Notes under the pieces: generated by a model
What the model was told of the DNA's origin: nothing
Database searches by the model: none
The model's input: the letters and a program-made list of their open reading frames with translations, nothing else
Program-made: the position numbers and the translations under genes
In this document: positions 22,031 through 31,900 of the stretch, piece after piece
Layout of the letters: the number at the start of each line of letters is the position of its first letter
Numbering within the stretch: the first letter of the stretch is position 1
From: Alnus glutinosa
Lineage: Eukaryota > Streptophyta > Magnoliopsida > Fagales > Betulaceae
Assembly: GCF_958979055.1 (NCBI RefSeq)
Contig: NC_084888.1
Location: forward strand, 4,978,001-5,042,000
DNA: 64,000 nt
Direction of reading: 5' to 3'

Positions 22031-22670
22031 GAGATCAAAAGCTCGAGGGGATATAGCTTAGTTGGCAAAGCTCCGCTCTTGCAATTGGGTCGTTCAATCC
22101 TTGTATTTTTATTTCTCGAACCGAAAGATCTATGAATAGTCATTGACTCTCGAGAAATGGTAGAAAAATGGGACCTATTGTGCCTTTGAAATTCGATGGT
22201 GTTTTTCGTAGCAATCCAAGGGGCGAGTATGCACCAAAGCAAGCTCAAAGGAAGAAGCAAGGGTTTCACGCTTGTGGAAATCGAGTAATCAGGGATAAAA
22301 CCCAACAGCTGCTGGTCGAGGCAGGAGTAAGCTTGCACAAGCTTATTCCCTATACCCAAAACAAATGGGCTACCAAGCTACACTACATCCCTCTCCATTG
22401 CTCTTTTCTTGTGCGAATTGTGCAAAGGCTTCTAATTCTGTGAATTGCGCCAATTCCAATTTTAATTTGCCGGCTACGCAAGAAAACGAATGCACGTTAG
22501 CGCAACGGCTTTCTAAAGCTCAATCCGTTGATTGTTGGGTTTTAATTCATATAGAGCCATCGAACCGGCCCAACCAACAACTAGAGCAGACGGTAAAGAC
22601 AAGTCAAGTAAAGGTTTATTCTTCCACGTCTACAAATACCCAAATTTTGTTTTGGAGAAACAAAACCCTA
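22031..22670. other. organelle-like DNA, right part (NUMT/NUPT)
   Basis: The sequence is more GC-balanced than its surroundings and has no introns or plausible nuclear gene. It starts near a trnA-like scrap. The open frames are short and unrecognised. Its style resembles plant mitochondrial spacer DNA carrying plastid pieces, but that is inference. It ends at about 22.67 kb, where DML1 pseudogene text resumes. Confidence 0.4.
22047..22094 (+). pseudogene. trnA: partial trnA(UGC), plastid-type 5' exon
   Basis: GGGGATATAGCTTAGTTGGC and the following AGCTCCGCTCTTGCAATTGG match the 5' exon of plastid trnA-UGC, with a CUUGCAA-type anticodon region. The match stops after GGTCGTT, so the intron, 3' half and T arm are missing. 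It is not a functional tRNA gene. Confidence 0.65.
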
Positions 22671-23097
22671 ACAGAGAAGTTGGTGTGAATATTCTGAGGG
22701 TGCTGGCATTGCAACATCCAAAAGGGAAAAGCCTCAACCTGACAAATAGGACCCAGCTAAATCCATAATGCCAATATATCAAGACAATCAACAAAACCCG
22801 GTTTATATATGACAAGAACCAGGCACTGGGGAAAAGATTGCTTCAGAGTCAACGGTGGTAAAGAAATAGCACATTAAAAGCAACAACGCATTTCCACATG
22901 AGATATGCTATTGCTTACTTCTCCACAAAGGAGGGGAGACCAACTGGCTCAATCAGTTTACAGAAGGATGATAGTCTTGAAAATGGAACTTCCATCATTG
23001 TGAGAAACAGGATCCCTGACAGAATAGAGAGTGTTTGTGCATTCATGGGCAACATTCTCCAGAAAATCTGCAGCTACAGAGGAGAAACCACCCAAAT

Positions 23098-23118
23098 CGT
23101 CGACAAAATTTTCCACAG
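23098..23118. other. tandem-duplication junction
   Basis: DML1 exon 6 sequence (AATCGTCGACA, equivalent to 31162-31172) ends here. After about 10 nt of unmatched filler the sequence equivalent to 5233 begins (GAGAACCGGTTGGACGG). This marks where copy 1 joins copy 2. Confidence 0.75.
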
Positions 23119-23349
23119 AGAACCGGTTGGACGGTTTCGGAGTGAAGTGATTGACCTGACGGCTAAAAGTGTTCGCACCCATCAGTCAGTCATTCGGGGG
23201 AAGTTTAAGGTTTTGTCACTTCAAAATCAATGAAGACGTGTAAATCCGTCGGTCCAAACGACTGTTGTGCCTCGCAGGAGTTTCCAAAAAGGACGGTGAA
23301 AATATTGGGGTGTGTCGGTACGGTCGCTGACCGGGAATAGCAGGCGCAT

Positions 23350-24400
23350 GGTAATACTGGCGCTTGTGAGGACCTTAACAAAAAATCAGGCCCATCTACA
23401 ATTACCTAAAAACCCTTTATAATTACTTCGTTATTTAATTTTCCCTATCATTGCCATAGAAATAAAAGTTCGACATCAAGAACACACAAAAAATCATTCT
23501 GCTTGATCTCCTGTTGCATGAAGTTCATTTTATTGAAGAAGCTAAACTTTATTAGAGTGGTTCTTTTTTTTTTTTTTGATAAAAAAAGAATAAGATATTT
23601 AAATCTAAAATGTTCATCGAACAAATTAATTCATATTATGCTCATGTCCACTTAACATAATGCATGATATGATGTCAACAAATTATGTTACTATTGTAAT
23701 AGACAATTAAAAATTTATTAGATTTTTGTTTTATATATGTAAACCATATAATGACCAACCGATTAGCTAGAGACGATGGAAATTGATAAAATATAGGTAA
23801 CATTGACAAACCCATAGACTTAATTGAATACTTATATATACTTGAATACTTATCTCAAATTACTTATGGATATCTTATACATGTATATATATTCCATTCA
23901 ATGTAGGGAAGGGGACCGGAAAGCGGAAAATTACAAGGAATTAATAAAATGACTCGACCCATCAAAAGAACAAGGACCGTCAAAGAAAGCGATCGAAAAA
24001 AGTAGGCAAAGTTTCAAAAATAAAACAAAGTATGGAGTACTAATAGAGGGCATGAAGGAGCATGACTGTCTCGCCTTCAACTCTACTCAAATTCCTATTG
24101 GGTTAACAACACGATCATCAGTAATTTATGGGTAACAAACATCGATCCCCTCTCAACCGACTACATATGTACGTATAGTATAATTACTTTATAATATACA
24201 TAATTTATATATATATATATATAAATGTCAGAGTTTAGGTCGTTTAAAATCTAATTGCATATTGAGGCTGGACTCATTATTTATTAAATAAATGGAGAGC
24301 AAGTGGGGTCTATCTGAACCGAACCGGAATCGGTTAATGAGCACAGCAGTTATCATGATCTTTTTAAGCGATATATCCCTCTCATCGTATATCGTTTTCT
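23350..24400. other. 5' flank of the second LBD gene
   Basis: AT-rich non-coding sequence that partly matches 5.65-6.05 kb and is shorter than in copy 1. A (TA)n tract is at about 24.21 kb. No gene seen. Confidence 0.5.
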
Positions 24401-24698
24401 TTTTTTGTCTGATGGGATCGTGAAACTCGAAGAAGATCGGATCAAGGCTAGGGCTCTCTGGCACACGAACCCTAGACTGTAGAGCTCTCTCTATCTCCAT
24501 TTTGCAGTAGTTCGTTGAGTACTCTCTTCCCGCAAAACGTCGACGTTTTTCGATTCAATTCTCAGAGTGTATTTTTTCTCGCAGTTGTTTCTTGGCCTTG
24601 GAAGGCACCGAGAGAGAGAGAGAGAGAGAGGGAAAGAGAGGAGGGCTCGAGACGTTGAACCGAACGGAGTTCAGCGAAATCCAAAAGGTAAACCCGAG

Positions 24699-25317
24699 GT
24701 GAGATTCTGATCTTTCTTCCAGTCTTCCACGCTTTGATTTTGGTCGTACGTTTATGGCAAAAAAAATGAACAAACAAATAAAAATCTTGTTTGTTTTGAT
24801 ACTACTTTCGGCCTCAAGAAGATTTGCAAGATTAATTCTGTTTTGAACTTTGATTGCACTCCAATATTTCATTTCTTTATGAGACGGATTAGTTCTTGTT
24901 TTGAGAGAGAGAGAGAGATGAGAGCTTCTTCTTCATGACGCCATTTCTATTGGTTTTTGCATTTCTGGTAATTTCGCAACGATTTTCTGTTGCACTCTCA
25001 CTCTCTCTCTCTCTTTTCCTTCTTCTTGCACTATGAGCCGCTTCGATCGTTTTCCTTTCTCCCCCTATTGCTTTCTTTCAGTATAATTCTTCCTTCTACT
25101 GTTTGATTTATGTGTATCGATGATCACGTCGGTCTTTTCTCCTCATTAGCTTCGAAAATGAGTCTCCTTTAATGACTCTTATTTCAATGCCTTCCTCATT
25201 ATTGTCTAATTACTAGTAAACAAAACATCGCTTTCTCTTTTTCTATCTATCATTCATGAGAAGAAGTCGATCCATTTGTCTTTTTGTATAATCCCATGAA
25301 TATTAATCAATTTTCAG
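24699..25317 (+). other. probable 5'-UTR intron of LBD36-like copy 2
   Basis: The donor CCCGAG/GTGAGATTC and acceptor AATTTTCAG correspond to the sites at 7568 and 8336. A (GA)n tract at 24611-24640 lies in the leader just before it. Confidence 0.5.
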
Positions 25318-25353
25318 TTTTTATTTTTGGGGTTTTTGAGAAGGAGAGAGGAA

Positions 25354-26401
25354 ATGTCGTCACCGAACACACCTTGCGCGGCGTGCAAGTTGCAGAGGCG
25401 GAAGTGCACGCAGGAGTGCGTGTTCGCGCCGTATTTTCCACCTGACCTGCCAGACAAGTTCGCGAACCTGCACAAGGTCTTTGGCGCCAGCAACGTGGCG
25501 AAGCTGCTCAACGAGCTCAACGCGTCGCAGCGCGAAGAAGCCGTGAACTCCCTGGCCTACGAGGCCGATGCTCGCCTGCAGGACCCCGTCTACGGCTGCG
25601 TGGGCCTCATCTCCCTTCTCCAGCACAGGCTCAGGCAGGTTCAGACCGAACTCGTCCATGCCAAGAAGGAGCTTGCCACCTACATTGGGCCTCAGGCCAT
25701 GCTCCCCATTATTCAACAACCCCAGGGGCAGGGGTTCATCCCCCAACAACAAGTACGCTTTATAATTATCTGTGTTTACCAAGTTTAATTTGATTGATAG
25801 TAAATGGTGAAATTAATTAATAGCTTAACTGTTATTTTAGGTGCACCCGGGGAATCCTTCGTCCTCTGTCGCGTTGTTACCGTACAACATGTCGCCGATG
25901 ATGGGCATTCCCACTGGGGCTCCCACACATGGTGGCCAATTGGTGATTCGCGAGCCACAGACCCAGCCTCAGCACCAGCACCAGCACCAGCACCACCAGA
26001 TATTTGAGGCTCAGCAATTGGCTGCGGCTGTGGCTGCGAGAGAGCAGCAGGAGATTTTGCGGACATATGAGCAGCAACAACAACAGCAACAGCAGCTTGT
26101 GAGGTACAACAGTGGGTTCGGCCCGGCTGTGGCGGGTGGTTCGGTGACTGCGAGTGGGTTCAATCAGATGAATGTTGGTGGTGATGGTGGTGTTATGTCG
26201 CCTTCGCTGGCTCTGGGCACGTTTGAAAACGCTTACCAGATGCAACCATACCAAGGGGAACATCACGGCCATCCTCACCACCATCCTCTTCAGGCGCAGC
26301 TCTTGCTCCAACCAGTACAACAGCAACAGGGTCAGCAAACGCACCAAGCCCAGGCTCAGTCTAAGTCGGAAAGCGAGGAGGGTAGGGGTGTTGGTCCGTA
26401 A
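25354..26401 (+). CDS. LBD36: LOB-domain transcription factor, LBD36/ASL1-like (copy 2, diverged)
   Basis: Exons 25354-25752 and 25841-26401, phase 0, give 319 residues. Layout is the same as copy 1: LOB domain with CX2CX6CX3C, GAS block, leucine-repeat coil, then a Gln/His-rich tail with the same IFEAQQLAAAVAAREQQ and ESEEGR segments but 8 instead of 11 Gln in the main run. Copy 2 changes positions that are usually strict in AS2-type proteins: CKFLRRKC becomes CKLQRRKC, DQPQKFANVHK becomes DLPDKFANLHK, and LRDPVYG becomes LQDPVYG. The cysteines and FGASN are kept and the frame is open. It may therefore be functional but under relaxed or altered selection. The start is the first ATG of the LOB frame; in-frame text upstream has no ATG. 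Confidence 0.9.
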
Positions 26402-26472
26402 TGTTGATCCCTTATTTTGTTCTGAAGCTCTTTAACCTTCCCGCTTTTTCGTCAAACCAATTTTCATTCTAG

Positions 26473-27784
26473 GTACGTATCTCTTTCTTTCTTTCTCACT
26501 GTGGTTTAGATATGCCCTTCTGCTAGATGATTTCGTTTGAGAACTATGCCTCTGCAATTAATGAATGGGTTAGATCCTTTCATCTGATAATATATATAAG
26601 CTTGTCTTTTCATAAATGGGGTAATATGTTGTATAGAGCAGGCTAGGATGGGTTAAAGGAATTATTATTATTTTCACAACGAGAGACGTCCCCTCCATCA
26701 GTTATCAGTAGCAGCCTCATTCTTTTTCTTTCTTTCCTTTTTTTACACGAAAATTAGTTAAGAGGGAAAAATGGCACAAGAGAATAGTTCATCGGTCAAG
26801 AAGTGAGAGATAGGTAAGTCAATAATTACTAAAATGAATTACTTGTATAGATCGATCTCACTTATAAATCTTTCTCTCCTGTTCAGCCGCTTCAGATTTG
26901 GGCTTACATATATGTTTAGGTAACGAAGAAGGCTAGGGGTGCCGTGTAATGTGATGTTGTTTGGGTTAACTAGCTAGGCACATTAATTGCACGTTTCAAC
27001 TTGTGATCCTATGAAAATCTTACGTACTAACCATCGGATCCAAAAATGAGGTACGTAGCTAAAGGGGTTTAATATATGGGTAGTTGGCTACAATATCTGT
27101 TCATGAAATTGACTTATGTGCTTAGATATGCTCTCCCTCGTGTTCTAAAGACAAAATTTCTCTCTTATATCGTGTATGACTTCGTTATTTGTCCTATAAC
27201 TACCAAATTTTTTAGTAGCCCTTGGAAATATGTACTTGGTTATTAATTTCTCCTATATCTATCTAATTTTTTAGTAGCCCTTGGAAATATGTACTTGGTT
27301 ATTTGTCCTATATCTATCTAATTTTTTAGTAGCCCTTAGAAATATGTACTTGGTTATTTGTCCTATATCTATCTAATTTTTTAGTAGCCCTTGGAATTAA
27401 ATATGCCGTACTTGGTTATTTGTCAATTAAGGGCATTTGGCGCATATATGACTTGCATTATTTCGTGTGAGGATATAGAAACTATGAAGTCTTGTGACTT
27501 GAAAAGGGAGTATATCAGATGACATTACTTGATTTTTTTTGTTTTAATTAGTACTTTCTAAAACACTAGGATATTACTTCCATGCATAAACAATTGAATG
27601 AACGTACACCTCTATTTATTATTGCCCTTCGTTTTCTTCTTTCTTGGCCTATTTATCGCCCTTTAGACATATCCGCAATAATACACGACTTTGTTGTTAT
27701 TTGAACTCTGAACACTTCGACATTTGCATAATTAAGCATCTTGTAATCCTTTTTTCACTTTTATTTTCCCTCCTCCCTTTGCAG
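26473..27784 (+). other. possible 3'-UTR intron of LBD36-like copy 2
   Basis: The donor TTCTAG/GTACGT lies 71 nt after the stop and the acceptor CCCTTTGCAG is at 27784. Both are equivalent to the sites in copy 1. The interval contains the 60-nt minisatellite listed separately. Confidence 0.35.
27186..27425 (+). repeat. ~60-nt minisatellite, four units
   Basis: Units contain TCCTATATCTATCTAATTTT, TTTAGTAGCCCTTGGAAATA and TGTACTTGGTTATTTG. Copy 1 has a single equivalent unit at about 10336-10392, so the array expanded only in copy 2. Confidence 0.9.
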
Positions 27785-27875
27785 CTCGATCGAGATGGGG
27801 ACAGAGAGGGGTTCAATCTAAGATCCAAAGTCTGCCTTTTTTGGGGGGTTTCCAAGAAGACGACTTTCCAGGGAG

Positions 27876-27937
27876 GATTCAGATCCCATGCAATACCCTA
27901 TGGCCTATGGCCTATGGTGTTGCATGGGATCTGAATC
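27876..27937. repeat. hairpin-forming insertion in copy 2
   Basis: GATTCAGATCCCATGCAA (27876-27893) pairs exactly with its complement at 27920-27937. The centre is built from CCTATGG repeats that also pair partly. Copy 1 (around 10975) reads straight through without this insert. Confidence 0.8.
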
Positions 27938-28049
27938 TTTCCTGGGAGATACATTTTAAAATGTAGGATCTGCATTGGTCTTTGGGTACAGCTTCTTTAT
28001 TTTTATTTTTATTTTTCAGTAGTGAGGTACATCCTTATAAAATGTAAAT

Positions 28050-28925
28050 CAGAATTTGGGAAGCTTTTTAGCATTTTTAAACTTACAGCATTCATGTACG
28101 TCCCATTCTCTGAACTTCACTCAAATTTTAGTAGAAAGTCCACTTTTTCTTTTTTAATTACCTACTTTTCAAGACACCCCCACCCTCTAAAACTTTTTTC
28201 TTTAAAAAAATTATTTAAATATTCTTTTTTATTCTTTCTTTACAAAACTACTTCAAATTGCTGCGTAGTTTGAGAGTGTGGATTGTTACTTTTTCAAAGT
28301 TTGAAGAGTCTACAAGAGTGACAATTCAAGGGAACAAGTCTAGTTTCCCCCTTTTTTAACTTTCTTCCAGCCTATCATACCCTAATCTTGTTTTACAAAA
28401 GCTAGCAAGACACCTCGTAAATAATTTTTATAAAGACTTGCAAAGTTCCCTATACCACCAAAATAAAGAAGAAAAAAGAAAGAGAACTTCAAGTGGTGGC
28501 ATGTTGCACCATACAAGTCATGCGTACATCTTTCTCACCAAATGAAGGTTGCGTTCCGACTTTCAGCTGTCTTTGACTTTCCTTACCAAATTACCATATC
28601 TTTTGCAGCCTTGAAGCTCTCCTCCATGCAAATGGCAAACCATTTCCCCACTTCAATGAATGTCTCCACTTGCCGACATCCATAGCCTAATAAAAAAAAG
28701 AAAAAGAAAAGGAGGATCCTAAACAATCACCATTTGAATCATTTCATTAACCATCATGACAATTATATGATTCGGTTAGATCAGAAGCCTTGAAAGAGGA
28801 ATTTATATTCATTAACATTGCAATAAACTATCAGAGATGCATTGCTCAACCATTTTCTTCTAAAAAGTGTACCTTGGAGAAAACAAATGAAAAAGAAACC
28901 CCAATATTCACACACACCAGATTAA
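28050..28925. other. intergenic between LBD copy 2 and DML1
   Basis: Convergent 3' flanks of the LBD gene (+) and DML1 (-). The part after 28.45 kb matches 13.4-14.33 kb of copy 1. No gene seen. Confidence 0.5.
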
Positions 28926-31900
28926 TTAATCTGAATCTGATGACATCTGAGAATAAGGATCCAATTCCATAACCATTTTAGAGAGCCTCTCTCCCATGTC
29001 TTCTAATTCATCCTTTTCAAATCCCCATCTCCTAACTAACTCAGCCCCAGCTGCACCTTGCTGAGTTCCAAATCTACGAAGATTTCCCAATCTATTCTCC
29101 AAAAATGGCAAGACAGCACTGCTAGAACGTAATCTACCCGCCAATGGGATGGAATGGATGTCAAGTGATCCCCTCAAAGGAGAACCACTGACTGGACTCC
29201 CCAACAGCTCACCATGTTGGCCAACAAGGTTCCCAAATATTTTAGGAAAAGGCAAAGGTATTGGAAGAGGACAAAGAGCCACTGATAGATTGCAGAACTT
29301 TGGTCTTGTTATTGCATTTTCATAAGCAGCATGAACATAATCCTTTACCACAGAAACTGAAGCCCGATGGCCTCCTGTTGAACAAAAAAATAAGTCAAAC
29401 ATTAAATGCATGTCCCGCCACATCAAGCAGCAGAATAAATATACAACAAAAATCAGCCTTCATATTGACTAGCGCCCCCCCACCCCTTTTATCTTCTCTC
29501 AGAAATACAATAATAAAAAGGAAGGTTAATGGTCTGTAATAAGTACTTTAGCCTGGCATACTTTTTTTTTTTTTTTTGATAAGTACTTTAGTCTGGCATA
29601 CTTAAGAGCCTACTGCAAGCTAAGTTAGGATGGACTCCCCTGTCTTGTACCTACCTTATTTTCCCCCAGGAAAGAAAATGACAAAAAGAAACAAGGAAGA
29701 AGAAAAAATACGTCTTTAGCACAGACAGACTTTAAAGGTCCATCCAGTTCCTATTGAATAATTTAGTGATCTTGAATTAAAATAAATATGATCCTGAAAT
29801 CCCGCAGGTGAACCTCCATAAATATGATCCTGAATAATTTAGTGATAAGAACTTTTAAGTCTCTTCAAATTAGCAGGAGACAATACAATAGATTATTTTA
29901 ATAATGGATTTAGATTGTTAGCTAGACACATACTTCGAAAAATGGTTCCAAGGGAACAAGAAGCCTTTTATTTCATTGGAAGATAAATGAGAACAGTTCT
30001 TTAAGAGCACATTTAACAATGTCCAGCAGACTAGGAGAAGAAAATAAAGATGATGACACATGCATAGATTCTAAAAGTACCTGACCCAAGGGCCCCACTG
30101 ATGGTCATGGATTCCACCGATTGCAAGTCTTCCACATCCTCTGCTATCTCAGGTGTCAACGTCTGTAAATTTCCTAGCAAAGATTTCTCAACCTGTTTCC
30201 CTGGATTCCAGAATAACAAATAATTAACCAAGCTCATTGCTTAGAAGGAAGAATTGATGAGGAGATACGAAAGGCCTCTACCCTGCCCTCCCGAAAAGCC
30301 ATTCAGATATTTACCAGTCAAAGAAGGTGCTGGCATTGCAACGTCCAAAATAGTCACCATATTCCGCCTAGCTCCCCCTGCTAGCATTTGTACAAGACCA
30401 TTGATGTCAACAGCACCGGACACATAACGTGAATCTGAAGTGGGACCAAGTGGTTCCATTCGGAATGGAAGACTAATAGAGTGCAGTGCAGCAGCATAAA
30501 CAGCACTGCAGTGGTAAGGCTTCTCATCTTTAATGCAGAGGAACGGGGAAGCTTGACCTTCATAATAACATGAACATACTTATATAGGGGAAAAAAAAAA
30601 ATGGGGGTGGGGGATTGAGGACAGACTTGGAAAGTATCACTATCGAAGAGTACAGACTGATTCAACATGACAAATAGGACCCAGCTAAATCCATAATGCC
30701 AGCATCAATATACTCGAATAAGAATAAACATTTGCCACTATTTTCACATTTAGCAAGTGCATCAATATCAAGAAAATCAACAAAACCCAGTTTATAGGAC
30801 AAGAACCAGACACGGGGAAAACAAATGCTTCAAAGTCAACATGGTACAGAAATGGCACATTAAAAGCAACAACCCATTACTGAGGATGGGTATAGAACCA
30901 TCTGAAATAATACATTCCACATATATACTATTGCTTACTTACTCAAGGAGGGGAGACCAACTGGCACAATCAGTTTACAGAAGGATGATAGTCTTGAAAA
31001 TGAAACTGCATCATGAAGTTTCTTAGAGATTGTTTGCTTCTGGCTTTTGTGGATCATGTGAGAAACAGGATCCCTGACAGAATAGAGCAACACAGGTGTG
31101 TTTGTGTATTCATCGGCAATATTCTCTAGAAAATCTGCAGCTACAGAGGAGAAACCACCTGAATCGTCGACAATGAACTGAAAACCCTGTCAAAATTAAG
31201 AAATATTCAGCAACAACAAAAAAGAAGCAAATAGATCAAATCAGAATTCATATTGAGAATTCCAGCATCAATGGGCATACACAAAAGTACCTAAAAGCCA
31301 AACTCTATCTCTGCCACTAGACAGTTTTCCAGACTAAATTTAACCCAATCATCAATATGCAAAAGGTCAAAGATAAAGTTCATGAAGCTAGTCTCTAACC
31401 ATCCCAATAATGATGCTTCATTGATTTAGATATCTGACCACGTTCTCAACATCCAAGGATGCTCTCAATAGGCCTGTCATGTGGAAAGATCACAGACCTT
31501 ATAAAGATAGTAAACCTTGCACATTCTTTTATAGCCACAAAGGTAATGATTACAGGCAAATATTGAATGATCTAGAAAACTGGTTTTAAAATTACTCAAA
31601 ATAAAAGGAGCCTAAAATGAAATCATATACAAAATTTAGATAGAGTAATGATGACAAGAAGGAATTATGGTTAAACCATGAATGTATACTTGGTCCAAAT
31701 AAAGAACATAAATAGCTTCGGGCTCTATCTGATACAAAAGATCCCCAGACATGTAATGCAAAACTTAAAAAAACTTGACAGTATTCAATCTCACTTGTAG
31801 AGACTACCAACCCTTGTTGACAAGTGGCAATCAAAATGCTCCATTTGAGAGAAGCACACCAAGGATTGAGTTCTTGGATGCAAAATTTACCTTATAGGCA

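Larger units (their letters stand above)
16341..22697. mobile_element. composite insertion into the DML1 pseudogene
   Basis: Copy 2 sequence 30.27-30.35 kb is continuous, but in copy 1 its two halves (16.28-16.34 and 22.698 kb onward) are separated by about 6.35 kb. The insert is layered: a palindrome (16.43-16.55), a possible gene fragment (16.68-17.09), organelle-like DNA (about 17.2-17.54 and 22.03-22.67) and a CACTA transposon nested inside the organelle-like DNA. Confidence 0.75.
5233..23107. repeat. segmental tandem duplication, copy 1
   Basis: Starting at GAGAACCGGTTGGATAG the text can be followed, with gaps, against 23.12-31.17 kb. Matching anchors are the 5' flank (5.23-5.55 vs 23.12-23.35 kb), the LBD leader and gene (7.3-9.5 vs 24.4-26.5 kb), the 3' flank (9.5-11.1 vs 26.5-28.05 kb), the interval before DML1 (13.4-14.3 vs 28.45-28.92 kb) and DML1 3' exons (14.33-16.34 plus 22.70-23.10 vs 28.93-31.17 kb). 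Copy 1 is about 9.8 kb longer, mainly because of insertions at 11.1-13.4, 14.37-14.98 and 16.34-22.70 kb. Confidence 0.9.
14332..23107 (-). pseudogene. DML1: DML1/Misato pseudogene, exons 6-9 only, interrupted
   Basis: This is the truncated copy of the gene intact at 28.9-39.5 kb. Recognisable remnants on the minus strand are the exon 9 end (about 14332-14370 and 14995-15105, with most of the exon deleted), exon 8 (about 15753-15848, with a roughly 25-nt deletion and an extra G near 15825), a scrap of exon 7 (22698-22723) and exon 6 (about 22930-23107, with an internal deletion). Exons 1-5 are absent because the duplication breakpoint lies inside exon 6. Foreign DNA splits the remnant at 14.37-14.98 and 16.34-22.70 kb. 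No functional protein can be made. Confidence 0.85.
23118..31172. repeat. segmental tandem duplication, copy 2
   Basis: The compact copy of the duplicated block: 5' flank, LBD36-like gene, 3' flank, and the DML1 3' half that continues into the intact gene. Correspondences are listed under copy 1. Confidence 0.9.
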
